A stretch of DNA of 64,000 bases, taken from contig CAVWGP010000011.1 in the NCBI GenBank assembly GCA_963754645.1, positions 682,001 to 746,000 on the forward strand, in the 5' to 3' direction. Positions within the stretch are counted from its first letter, which is position 1. Every line of letters begins with the position of its first letter. The notes below the pieces were generated by a model. That model was not told the origin of the DNA. It ran no database searches and saw only the letters and a program-made list of their open reading frames with translations. Of this stretch, positions 18,571-27,267 are shown one piece after another. The position numbers and the translations under genes were made by a program. This DNA comes from CAVWGP01 sp963754645 (lineage in GTDB: Bacteria > Pseudomonadota > Alphaproteobacteria > Bin65).

Positions 18571-20517
18571 ATGATCGAACTCACCCTGCCCGATGGCAGC
18601 GTCCGGCAATACGATAAGCCGCTGAGCGGCGCCGAATTCGCCGCCGCGATCGGGCCCGGCCTGGCCAAGGCCGCGCTCGCGATCAAGATCGACGGCGCGC
18701 TCAAGGATCTCGCGACCGTCATCGATCGCGATGCCAAGGTCGCGGTCGTAACCTCGAAAGATCCGGCCGCGCTGGAGTTGATCCGGCACGATTGCGCCCA
18801 CGTCATGGCCGAGGCGGTGCAGGAGCTTTTTCCGGGTACGCAGATCACCTTCGGTCCCGCGACCGAGACCGGCTTCTACTACGATTTCGCCCGCGACAAG
18901 CCCTTCACGCCCGACGATTTCGCCAAGATCGAAGACAAAATGCGCGAGATCGTCGACCGCGACGAGCCGATTTTGCGCGAAGTGTGGGACCGCGCCAAAC
19001 TCAAGCAATGGTTTCTCGATCACGGCGAGAGCTTCAAGGCCGAGTGGGTCGATGAAATGCCGGAAGGCGAGGAACTCACCGTCTATCGCCAGGGCAAATG
19101 GCTCGATATGTGCCTCGGCCCGCATTTGCCCTCGACCGGCAAGCTGCCCAAGGCGTTCAAGCTTACCAAAGTGTCGGGCACCTATTGGCGCGGCGACTCG
19201 GCGCGGCCGGTGCTGCATCGCATCTACGGCACCGCCTGGGCGACCGAAAAAGATCTAAAAGACTATCTGCACCGTCTTGAAGAAGCGGAGAAGCGCGATC
19301 ACCGCCGCCTCGGCCGCGAGATGGGCCTGTTCCATCTGCAAGAGGAAGCCGCGGGGAGCGTGTTCTGGCACCCCAAGGGCTGGACGCTGTATCGCACTTT
19401 GGAGCGCTATATCCGCGCCCGCGTCGAGAAAGCTGGTTACGTCGAGGTCAAGACGCCGCAACTCCTGGATCGCAGTTTCTGGATCGCGTCGGGGCATTGG
19501 GAGAAATTCGCCGACGCCATGTTCGCCGTGCACCCGCGCTCCGCCTCGGCCAAGGAAAGCGACGGCGACCGGCTCTATGCCTTGAAGCCGATGAACTGCC
19601 CGTGCCACGTCCAGATTTTCAACCAGGGCATCAAGAGCTACCGCGATCTGCCGTTGCGCATGGCGGAATTCGGCGCGTGCCATCGCTACGAGCCGTCGGG
19701 CGCGCTGCACGGCATCATGCGCGTGCGCGCCTTCGTGCAAGACGACGCGCATATTTTCTGCACCGAGGACCAGATCGTCTCCGAGAGCAAATCCTATTGC
19801 GAGCTGCTGCTTGGGGTTTATCGCGATCTCGGCTTCGACAAGGTCACGGTGAAATTCTCCGATCGCCCGGCGGTGCGCGCGGGCAGCGACGAGGTGTGGG
19901 ATCGCGCCGAGCGCGGCTTGCGCGAAGCGGCGGAACTGGCGGGCCTGCAGCTCATTCACAATCCGGGCGAGGGCGCGTTCTACGGGCCCAAGCTCGAATT
20001 CATCCTGCACGACGCGATCGGGCGCGAATGGCAATGCGGCACGCTGCAGCTCGATTTCGTGCTGCCCGAGCGGCTCGATGCCGCCTATATCGACGAGCAC
20101 GGCGAAAAAAAACGGCCCGTCATGCTGCATCGCGCCATGATCGGCTCGTTCGAGCGTTTCCTCGGCGTTTTCATCGAGCACTATGCCGGCAAGTTTCCGC
20201 TCTGGATCGCGCCGGTCCAGGCCGTGGTGACGACGATCGTGAGCGACGCTGATCCCTATGCGCGCGAGGTCCAGGCGGCGCTGGCCGAGGCCGGCCTACG
20301 CGCCGAACTCGATCTCAGCAACCAGAAAATCAACTACAAGATTCGCGAGCACTCGCTGGCCAAAATCCCGATCCTATTGATTCTGGGACGAAAAGAGGCC
20401 GAACAGCGGACCGTGACGATCCGCCGGCTGGGCGAGGAAAAACAGGAGAGCCTTGCGCTTGGCGAGGCCGTCGCTAAACTCAAAGCGCAGGCGGCGCCGC
20501 CGGTTCCGCTGGCTTAA
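18571..20517 (+). CDS. thrS: Threonyl-tRNA synthetase
   Basis: This 648-residue class II synthetase attaches threonine to tRNA-Thr. In order it has a TGS domain (MIELTLPDGSVRQYDKPLSG), the editing domain with its HDCAHVMAEAVQELFPG and metal-binding segments, the catalytic core with motif 2 (RMAEFGACHRYEPSGALHGI), the zinc cysteine in MNCPCHVQIF, motif 3 (MLHRAMIGSFERFLGVFIEH) and the anticodon-binding domain. No T-box or operator-like leader is evident in the short gap upstream. It heads the thrS-infC-rpmI-rplT-pheST cluster, a conserved bacterial order. Confidence 0.98.
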   Translation: MIELTLPDGSVRQYDKPLSGAEFAAAIGPGLAKAALAIKIDGALKDLATVIDRDAKVAVVTSKDPAALELIRHDCAHVMAEAVQELFPGTQITFGPATETGFYYDFARDKPFTPDDFAKIEDKMREIVDRDEPILREVWDRAKLKQWFLDHGESFKAEWVDEMPEGEELTVYRQGKWLDMCLGPHLPSTGKLPKAFKLTKVSGTYWRGDSARPVLHRIYGTAWATEKDLKDYLHRLEEAEKRDHRRLGREMGLFHLQEEAAGSVFWHPKGWTLYRTLERYIRARVEKAGYVEVKTPQLLDRSFWIASGHWEKFADAMFAVHPRSASAKESDGDRLYALKPMNCPCHVQIFNQGIKSYRDLPLRMAEFGACHRYEPSGALHGIMRVRAFVQDDAHIFCTEDQIVSESKSYCELLLGVYRDLGFDKVTVKFSDRPAVRAGSDEVWDRAERGLREAAELAGLQLIHNPGEGAFYGPKLEFILHDAIGREWQCGTLQLDFVLPERLDAAYIDEHGEKKRPVMLHRAMIGSFERFLGVFIEHYAGKFPLWIAPVQAVVTTIVSDADPYAREVQAALAEAGLRAELDLSNQKINYKIREHSLAKIPILLILGRKEAEQRTVTIRRLGEEKQESLALGEAVAKLKAQAAPPVPLA

Positions 20518-20522
20518 GAGCG

Positions 20523-20566
20523 CCCGGACGCGGGCCGGCACGATGGTCGTGCCGCGCCGATCCGGG
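20523..20566 (+). promoter_or_regulatory. Structured infC leader
   Basis: Between thrS and infC an outer stem (CCCGGA 20523-20528 with TCCGGG 20561-20566) encloses a perfect hairpin GGCACGA-TGG-TCGTGCC (20537-20553). There is no T-run, so it reads as a leader structure rather than a terminator. It could contribute to IF3 feedback control or to processing between thrS and infC. Confidence 0.45.
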
Positions 20567-20592
20567 TTTCGCCCAACCGAAGGAGAGTCTAC

Positions 20593-21138
20593 ATCGCCAG
20601 ACCCACAACGCCCGCTGCACCACCGCCGCGCGAACGCGACAGCACGCGGGTGAACGAACAGATCACGACGTCATCGGTGCGTCTGATCGATCAGGACGGC
20701 AACCAAGTCGGCATCGTCAACCGCTTCGAGGCGATTCGCCGCGCTCAGGATGTCGGTCTCGACCTCGTCGAAATCGCGGCCAGTGCCAGCCCCCCAGTCT
20801 GCAAAATCCTCGACTACGGCAAGTTCAAATACGAGCTGCAGAAAAAAGAGGCCGAGGCGCGCAAAAAGCAAAAGGTCATCCAGGTCAAGGAAATCAAGCT
20901 GCGCCCCAGCACCGACGTGCACGATTACGAGGTCAAGATGCGCAGCGTGCGCAGCTTCCTCGGCGACGGCGACAAGGTGAAAGTCACGCTGCGCTTCCGG
21001 GGCCGCGAAATGGCCCACCCGGAAATCGCCATGAAGCTGCTGGATCGGGTGCAAAACGATCTGAAAGAGCTTGCCAAGGTCGAGCAGTTCCCCAAGCTCG
21101 AAGGCCGCCAGATGACGATGGTCATCGCGCCGAAATAG
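20593..21138 (+). CDS. infC: Translation initiation factor IF-3, AUC start
   Basis: IF-3 monitors start-codon and initiator-tRNA pairing on the 30S subunit. Conserved blocks include VNEQITTSSVRLIDQDGNQ, ASASPPVCKILDYGKFKYE, VKEIKLRPSTDVHDYEVK and VKVTLRFRGREMAHPEIA. The first ATG/GTG/TTG-type start (GTG at 20650) would cut the family N terminus. In frame upstream, an ATC codon at 20593 follows a strong AAGGAG (20580-20585) by seven bases. It yields an N terminus read ARPTTPAAPPPRERDSTR after the first residue, as in alphaproteobacterial IF-3. A rare AUN start is the classic feature of infC autoregulation, because IF-3 itself discriminates against it. The full product would be 181 residues. 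Confidence 0.93.
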   Translation: MARPTTPAAPPPRERDSTRVNEQITTSSVRLIDQDGNQVGIVNRFEAIRRAQDVGLDLVEIAASASPPVCKILDYGKFKYELQKKEAEARKKQKVIQVKEIKLRPSTDVHDYEVKMRSVRSFLGDGDKVKVTLRFRGREMAHPEIAMKLLDRVQNDLKELAKVEQFPKLEGRQMTMVIAPK

Positions 21139-21175
21139 CGCGGCGGCCGGTCTCCTCTTATTCCGGGCAGTGGGC

Positions 21176-21697
21176 ATGTACGAACCGGCGCCGGCCCAGC
21201 TGATCAACGCCCGCTCGCTCGCCGCGAGCCGGCGCACGATGTGGCTCGGGCCGGCGATGGCGGCGGCGGGCGCCTTGCTCGTGCTCGGTTGGCTCCTGCC
21301 GGTCATGACCGTCACCAAGTTCTGGTTCTGGAGCAACCGGGTTTCGATCGTCGGCGCCCTCAAGGGCTTGTGGGGCGATCGCGAGTTTTTTCTGTTCGCG
21401 GTTATTCTATTGTTTTCAATGATATTTCCGATTGCCAAGCTGGCCGCCGGGTTGTGGGTCTGGGCGCGCATCGAGGCCGCAAGTCCGCGCGCGCGCCGGG
21501 TCGTGGGCTGGATTCAGGTGCTCGGCAAGTGGTCGATGGTCGATGTCTTTGTCGTGGCGCTGGCGGTGGTGGCGATCAAGATATCGATCGTCACCGATGT
21601 CGCGGTTCACGCCGGCATCTACGTCTTCGCCGCCGCCATCGTGGTGTCGATGCTGCTGATGCATGTCCTCGAACGCGCATTGCGGCCGCAGGGTTAA
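21176..21697 (+). CDS. PqiA-domain inner membrane protein
   Basis: This protein of about 173 residues has four hydrophobic segments and the single-domain PqiA pattern: LGWLLPVMTVTKFWFW, then a loop with REFFLFAVILLFSMIFPIAKL and LGKWSMVDVFVVALAVVAIK. PqiA proteins work with MCE-domain proteins such as PqiB in lipid transport across the envelope; no MCE gene is near here. It lies between infC and rpmI, which are normally adjacent. The start could be GTG at 21170 or ATG at 21176; neither has a clear ribosome site. Confidence 0.85.
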   Translation: MYEPAPAQLINARSLAASRRTMWLGPAMAAAGALLVLGWLLPVMTVTKFWFWSNRVSIVGALKGLWGDREFFLFAVILLFSMIFPIAKLAAGLWVWARIEAASPRARRVVGWIQVLGKWSMVDVFVVALAVVAIKISIVTDVAVHAGIYVFAAAIVVSMLLMHVLERALRPQG

Positions 21698-21889
21698 CCG
21701 GCCCAAGGTAGCGCGCGCAAACACCGCAGATTGCGGGGCCGATCAACGGCTTGCGCCGAGCGTTGCGGCCCTTTATAAGCGCTCCCTCTCGATACCGAGT
21801 GAACTGGCTAGGAGCGGCCTTCCCATGACGGCTGCTCAGGGCATGCCTCGTTCACCCATGAAGCGGCCATCTGCAGAAAGGATCGCAAA

Positions 21890-22093
21890 ATGCCCAAGAT
21901 GAAATCGAAGAGTGCTGCCAAAAAACGTTTTGGCTTCACCGGCACCGGCAAGCCGAAACGCTACTATGCCGGCCGGCGGCACAATCTGACCAAGCGCACC
22001 AAGGACATGAAACGCGCGACACGCGGCTCGGTCCCGGTCGATACGGCAAACGCCAAGCTGGTCTCCAGATTCCTGCTGCCCTACGGGCGTTGA
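21890..22093 (+). CDS. rpmI: 50S ribosomal protein L35
   Basis: The 67-residue basic protein has the L35 pattern: MPKMKSKSAAKKRFGFTGTGK at the start, RHNLTKRTKDMKR in the middle and LLPYGR at the end. A good ribosome site (AAAGGA) lies just before the ATG. It is followed 60 bases later by rplT, the usual L35-L20 order. Confidence 0.96.
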   Translation: MPKMKSKSAAKKRFGFTGTGKPKRYYAGRRHNLTKRTKDMKRATRGSVPVDTANAKLVSRFLLPYGR

Positions 22094-22153
22094 TCGCGGC
22101 CCGCGCGCCGCGCCGTCAGCCTATCTGAAATTCTCGTTTCGGGAGTGTAAGCC

Positions 22154-22513
22154 ATGCCTCGCGTCAAACGCGGCGTCCAAGTCGGCCGCCGGCACAAGAA
22201 AGTCTACCGTCTGGCCAAGGGGTCCCGCGGCCGGTCCAAGAACACCTTCAGGGCCGCGCTGCCGCGTGTCGAGAAGGACATGATCTACGCCTATCGCGAC
22301 CGCCGCGCGCGCAAGCGCGATTTCCGCGCGCTGTGGATTCAGCGCATCAATGCCGGCGTGCGCGAGCTGGGCATCACCTATAGCCGCTTCGTCGCCGGCC
22401 TGAAAAAGGCGGGCATCGAGCTCGACCGCAAGGTGCTGGCCGATCTCGCGGCGCGCGATCCCGCCGGTTTCAAAGCCGTGGTCGACAAGGTCAAGACCGC
22501 CATGGCGGCCTAA
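22154..22513 (+). CDS. rplT: 50S ribosomal protein L20
   Basis: The 119-residue length and sequence are standard L20: MPRVKRGVQVGRRHKKVYRLAKGSRGR at the N terminus and FRALWIQRINAGVRELGITYSRFV in the middle. L20 organises 23S rRNA early in 50S assembly and in some bacteria represses its own operon. GGGAG lies about 10 bases before the ATG. A short GGCGGC/GCCGCC hairpin spans its stop codon, just before pheS. Confidence 0.97.
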   Translation: MPRVKRGVQVGRRHKKVYRLAKGSRGRSKNTFRAALPRVEKDMIYAYRDRRARKRDFRALWIQRINAGVRELGITYSRFVAGLKKAGIELDRKVLADLAARDPAGFKAVVDKVKTAMAA

Positions 22514-22542
22514 GCCGCCGCTTCTCTCAAGCGCAGCGCGCC

Positions 22543-23675
22543 ATGAGCCAGGCCGAAAGCCTGAAAACCGAGCTGCTCAAGGCCGTCGCCGACGCGGGCG
22601 ATTTGGCAACGCTCGAGGCCGCGCGGGTTTCGGCGCTCGGCAAAAAAGGCCGCATCACCGAGCTGATGAAGGGCCTGGGCGCGCTCGATGCCGAGGCGCG
22701 CAAAGCCCAGGGTTTGGCGCTCAACGCGCTGCGCAACGAGGTGCAAGCCGCGCTCGATGCGCGCAAGGCGGCGCTCGACGCGGCGGCGCTCGATGCCAAG
22801 CTCGCCGCCGAACGCATCGACGTGACCTTGCCGCCGCGGCCCGAAGCGCGCGGCCGCATCCACCCGATCAGCCAGAGCATGGATGAAGTTTCGGCGATCT
22901 TCGGCGAGATGGGCTTCGTCATCGCCGAGGGGCCGGATATCGAGAGACGATTGGCACAATTTCACCGCGCTCAATATTCCGCCCGATCATCCGGCGCGCC
23001 AGATGCACGACACATTCTACATGGCGCGGCCCGGGGCCGATGCCGGCGGCCCTCATTTGCACGAGGGCCTCATGGCCGGCGAGGGGCCGGACCGCGCCCT
23101 GCGCCTGCTGCGCACGCACACGTCGCCGGTGCAAGTGCGCACGATGCTGGCGGAAAAGCCGCCGATCCGCATCATCGTTCCCGGCCGCACTTTCCGCTGC
23201 GATTCGGACATGACGCACACGCCGATGTTTCACCAGGTCGAAGGTCTGGTGATCGACGAAGCGACCCATATGGGCCATCTGAAGGGCTGCCTGATCGATT
23301 TCTGCCGCGCCTATTTCGAAGTCGACGACCTGCCGGTGCGGTTCCGGCCGAGCTATTTCCCGTTCACCGAGCCATCGGCCGAGGTCGATATCGGCTGCTC
23401 GCGCAAGGGCGGCGAGCTCAAGATCGGCGCCGGCGACGATTGGCTGGAGATTCTCGGTTGCGGCATGGTGCATCCGAACGTGCTGCGCATGTGCGGCATC
23501 GATCCGGCGCGCTACCAGGGCTTCGCCTTCGGCATGGGCGATCGAGCGCATCGCCATGCTGAAATACGGCATCCCGGATCTGCGCACCTTCTTCGATGCC
23601 GATCTGCGCTGGCTCAGGCATTACGGCTTCCTGCCGCTCGATGTGCCGAGCATGACCGGCGGGCTCGGGCAATGA
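22543..23675 (+). CDS. pheS: Phenylalanyl-tRNA synthetase alpha subunit, frame broken twice
   Basis: Joined across frames, this is a full PheRS alpha chain: an N-terminal coiled coil, GRIHPISQSMDEVSAIFGEMGF, the core with FRCDSDMTHTPMFHQVEG, and the C-terminal GFAFGMG-IERIAMLKYGIPDLR. Two extra single bases break it. The first is an A at 22945, between GAG and GAC, in what should read PDIEDDWHNF. The second is a G at 23540, between GGC and ATC, in what should read GMGIERIAML. After both corrections the frame ends at 23673-23675, overlapping pheT by four bases as expected. Everything else is conserved, so sequence error is more likely than gene decay. Confidence 0.9.
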
Positions 23676-26072
23676 AGTTCACGCTCTCCTGGCTCAAGGA
23701 CCATCTCGAGACCGCCGCGACCGTCGACGGGATCGCGGCGGCGCTGACGCGCACCGGGCTCGAAGTCGAAAGCGTCGAGGACCGCGCCAAATCGCTTGCC
23801 GCTTTCGTCGTCGGCTATGTGACCAAGGCCGAGCAGCATCCCAATGCCGATCGCCTGCGCGTCTGCCACGTCGATATCGGCAAAGGCGCGCCGATCCAGG
23901 TCGTGTGCGGCGCGCCCAATGCGCGCACCGGCATGAAGGGCGTGTTCGCGCCGGCCGGCACGCATATTCCGGGCACCGGCGTCGATCTCAAGAAGGGCGT
24001 CATCCGCGGCGTCGATTCGAACGGCATGCTGTGCTCCGAGCGCGAGATGGGCATGTCGCAGGAGCATGAGGGCATCATCGACCTCCCCGGCGATGCGCCC
24101 ATCGGCCAGCCCTTCGCGACTCTGATGGGCCTCGACGACCCGGTGATCGAAATCGCCATCACGCCCAATCGGCCGGAAGCCTCGGCGTGCGCGGCATCGC
24201 GCGCGACCTGGCGGCGGCGGGCATCGGCGCGCTCAAGCCGTGGCCCTACGAAACCAAAGTGCCCGGCGGCTTCAAGAGCCCGATCGCCTGGCGCCGCGAT
24301 CTCGCGGCGTTTCGAAAGCGCCTGTCCCTTCGTCGTCGGCCGCTATTTCCGCGGCGTCACGAACGGGCCGAGCCCGGACTGGCTGCAGCGGCGCTTGAAG
24401 GCGATCGGCCTGCGCCCGATCGGCGCGCTGGTCGATATCACCAATTTCGTCACCTTCGATCTCGGCCGCCCGCTGCACGTGTTCGACGCCGACAAGCTCG
24501 CGGGCGATCTCGCCATGCGCATGGCGCGCGAGGGCGAGGAAATCCAGGCGCTCGACGGGTTCAGACTACAAGCTCGATCCCGCCATGATCGTCATCGCCG
24601 ACGCGAAAGCCGCGCACGGCATCGGCGGCGTCATGGGCGGCGCGGCGACGGGCTGCACGCCCGAAACCACAGAACGTGTTTCTCGAAGTGGCGCTGTTCG
24701 ATCGCGTGCGCATCGCGGCGACGGGGCGCAAGCTCGGAATCAACTCGGATGCGCGCTACCGCTTCGAGCGCGGAGTCGATCCCGAAAGCGCGCTATGGGG
24801 CGCCGAAGTCGCGGCCGAGCTGGTGCTGAAGCTGTGCGGCGGCGAGGCGAGCGAATTGGTCTCGGCGGGCGCCATGCCGACATGGCAAAAGACCGTGCCG
24901 TTCCGTCCGAGCGCGCCTGGCGACGCTGGGCGGGCTCGCCGTGCCCGAGAGCGAGACGAAACGTATTCTGGCGGCGCTCGGTTTCGGCGTGCACGCCGAT
25001 GGGGATGCCTGGCACGTCGCGGTCCCGCCCTGGCGGCCCGATGTCGATGGCGAGGCCGATCTCGTCGAGGACGTGCTGCGCATCCACGGCTTCGACAAAA
25101 TTCCGCCGGCCTCGATGCGCTCCGCCGGCTTGCCCAAGCAGGTGCCGACCCCGCATCAGCGCCGCGCGCGCCAGGCCCGGCGGGCGCTGGCGCAGCGCGG
25201 CTTGTTCGAGGCGGTGACGTGGTCGTTTACGCATAGCAAGGATGCGGCGCATTTCGGCGGCAAGCCCGCCATGCTGCTGGCCAATCCGATCAGTGCCGAT
25301 CTCGACGAGATGCGGCCTTCCGATCCTGCCCAATCTCCTGCGCGCGGCGCAGCGCAATGCCGATCGCGGCTTCGCCAATGCCGCCCTGTTCGAGCTCGGT
25401 CCGCAATATGCCGGTCTCGAACCCGGCGATCAGTCGCTCGTCGCCGCCGGCTTGCGGCAGGGCGAAACCCAGCGCCACTGGGCCGAGAAGGCGCGCGCGG
25501 TCGATGCCTTCGACGCCAAAGCCGATGCCGTCGGCGCGATCGAGGCGGCCGGCGTGCCGCTCGATGCGCTGCAAACCGCGGCCGAGGCGCCTTCCTGGTA
25601 TCACCCCGGCCGCTCGGGCGCGCTCAAGATCGGCGCCGTCGCCGTCGCGCATTTCGGCGAAGTGCATCCGCGCGTTCTCAAGGCGATGGATGTCAAAGGC
25701 CCGGTCGCCGCCTTCGAGGTCCATCTCGATCGCCTGCTCGCGCCGCGCAGCAAGGCGAGCAAGGCGCGGCCGTTGTTGAAGCCGTCGCCGTTCCAGCCGA
25801 TCGAGCGCGATTTCGCCTTCGTCGTCGATGCCGCCATGCCGGCGGAAAAACTGCTGCGCGCGGCGCAGGGTGCCGACAAGGCGTTGATTGCCTCGGCGCA
25901 GATTTTCGATGCCTATGCTGGCCCCGGCATCCCCGAAGGCAAGAAGTCGATCGCCCTTTCGGTCACGATCCAGCCGACCGAGAAGACGCTGACCGACCAG
26001 GAGATCGAGGCCGTGGCCCAGAAGATCGTCGCCGCCGCCGCGAAGCAGGCGGGCGCGGTGCTGCGCGCCTGA
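23672..26072 (+). CDS. pheT: Phenylalanyl-tRNA synthetase beta subunit, frame broken six times
   Basis: This is the large subunit of PheRS, giving about 800 residues when joined. It contains an N-terminal tRNA-binding domain (VVGYVTKAEQHPNADRLRVC), the B3/B4 editing region (FVVGRYFRGVTNGPSPDWLQRRL), B5 (VPPWRPDVDGEADLVEDVLR) and the C-terminal ferredoxin-like anticodon domain (FQPIERDFAFVVD). The frame shifts at about 24180 (one base missing), then gains single bases at about 24310, 24563, 24669, 24916 and 25322. Each shift resumes exactly in the expected protein sequence, with no residue loss beyond the site. No internal decay is seen between shifts, so most are probably sequence errors. Confidence 0.88.
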
Positions 26073-26087
26073 AATCCGACCTGTCGA

Positions 26088-26316
26088 CCGAAGGTGATCA
26101 TCGCGTCCGAAGGTGATCATCCTGCGCCCGAAGGTGATCATCGGGCAAAATGATCATCTTCGGGAATCGTTGGATTTTTTTTGCGGGCACCTTCACCGTA
26201 TATTGCATGTCGATTTCGCAATTCCACAATCTCTTGCGAAAATCGCGAAGGTGATCATGCGGTCCGTTTTTCCCAACAACCAAAAATGATCATCTTCGGG
26301 AATCGTTGGATTTTTT
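26088..26316. repeat. TGATCA-centred repeat array between pheT and the FNT gene
   Basis: The roughly 330-base gap contains four copies of CGAAGGTGATCAT (near 26089, 26108, 26129 and 26246) and two exact 34-base direct repeats (26147-26180 and 26283-26316). Each 34-mer begins AAAATGATCATCTTCGGG, which is nearly the inverse of the shorter motif. Thus six TGATCA palindromes sit within about 200 bases, in both orientations and followed or preceded by GAAG-type sequence. The second 34-mer ends in T6 and lies about 85 bases before the FNT start. This could be an operator array, an intergenic mobile repeat, or remnants of one. No gene is supported inside it. Confidence 0.9.
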
Positions 26317-26400
26317 GACCCTGCGTCGGTCGCGCCTTGACCCAAGTCAGGGCCGCCCGGCCGGCCAATGGCAGGCTTGAAACCGTTCGGGGGATGCGAC

Positions 26401-27243
26401 ATGGCGAACACCGAAAGCGACCGCGGCCCTGGCGCGCCCGATGCGCTGCTGCCGCGCGACATGGCGCGGCGCTGCGAGGCGGCGGGCGTCGCCAAGGCTG
26501 AGCGCGACGGCCTCACGTTGCTGGCGCTCGGAGTCCTGGCCGGCGCCTTCATTGCTTTCGGCGCGATCTTCATGACGGTCGTCTTGACCGGCGCCGGCGA
26601 TCTGCCCTTCGGCGTGGCGCAGCTCTTGGGCGGCGTTGTTTTTTCGCTCGGCCTGATACTCGTCATCGTCGGCGGCGCCGAGCTGTTCACCGGCGACGCG
26701 CTCATGGTCATGGCCTGGGCGGCGCGGCGCATCTCGGCGGCGGCGTTGCTGCGCGCCTGGGCGATCGTTTATTTCGGCAATATCCTCGGCGCGGTGGGCA
26801 CGGCGGCGCTGGTCTTCCTCGCCGGCCATCACGAATTCGGCGGCGGCGCGGTGGGCAAGACGATGATGGCGATCGGCGAAGCCAAGGCCGCGCTGCCCCT
26901 GGGCCGGGTGTTTTTTCTCGCGGTGCTGTGCAACGTGCTGGTCTGCCTCGCGGTGTGGATGAGCTTCGGCGCGCGCAGCGTGGCCGACAAGGTCGTCGTC
27001 ATCGTGCCGCCGATCGCGGCCTTCGTCGCGGCGGGCTTCGAGCACTCGATCGCGAATTTGTATTTCTTCCCGGCGGCGCTCGCGGCGAAGGCGGCGATGG
27101 CGCCCGAAGCGCAGGCGGCGCTGTCGCTCGCCGCCGCGATCGCCAACGTCGCCGTCGCGACCGTGGGCAATCTGATCGGCGGCAGCGTCCTGGTCGGCGC
27201 GGTCTATTGGTTCGTCTATCTCCGCCGCGCGCCGCGCGAATAG
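26401..27243 (+). CDS. Formate/nitrite transporter (FNT) family channel
   Basis: This 280-residue protein has about six membrane-spanning segments and FNT features: LGVLAGAFIAFGAIFMTVV near the start, GGAELFTGDALMVMAW, a central YFGNILGAVGTA, and GFEHSIANLYFFPAAL, which matches the H-SxANM-type segment carrying the family's pore histidine. FNT channels pass formate, nitrite or hydrosulfide; the substrate cannot be told here. GGGGGA lies shortly before the ATG at 26401. The TGATCA array immediately upstream may influence its expression. It is convergent with the next gene. Confidence 0.9.
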   Translation: MANTESDRGPGAPDALLPRDMARRCEAAGVAKAERDGLTLLALGVLAGAFIAFGAIFMTVVLTGAGDLPFGVAQLLGGVVFSLGLILVIVGGAELFTGDALMVMAWAARRISAAALLRAWAIVYFGNILGAVGTAALVFLAGHHEFGGGAVGKTMMAIGEAKAALPLGRVFFLAVLCNVLVCLAVWMSFGARSVADKVVVIVPPIAAFVAAGFEHSIANLYFFPAALAAKAAMAPEAQAALSLAAAIANVAVATVGNLIGGSVLVGAVYWFVYLRRAPRE

Positions 27244-27267
27244 GCGCCGCCGGCGCAAGCGCCGCCG

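Noticed and set aside
17530..19218. A 562-residue minus-strand frame
   Set aside because: It is antisense to the GT9 gene and thrS and has shadow-type composition.
22505..22520. GGCGGC/GCCGCC hairpin at the end of rplT as a terminator
   Set aside because: The stem is short, overlaps the stop codon and has no T-run; pheS follows at once.
26088..26316. CRISPR array
   Set aside because: The repeats differ in length and orientation and the spacing is irregular; no cas gene is nearby.
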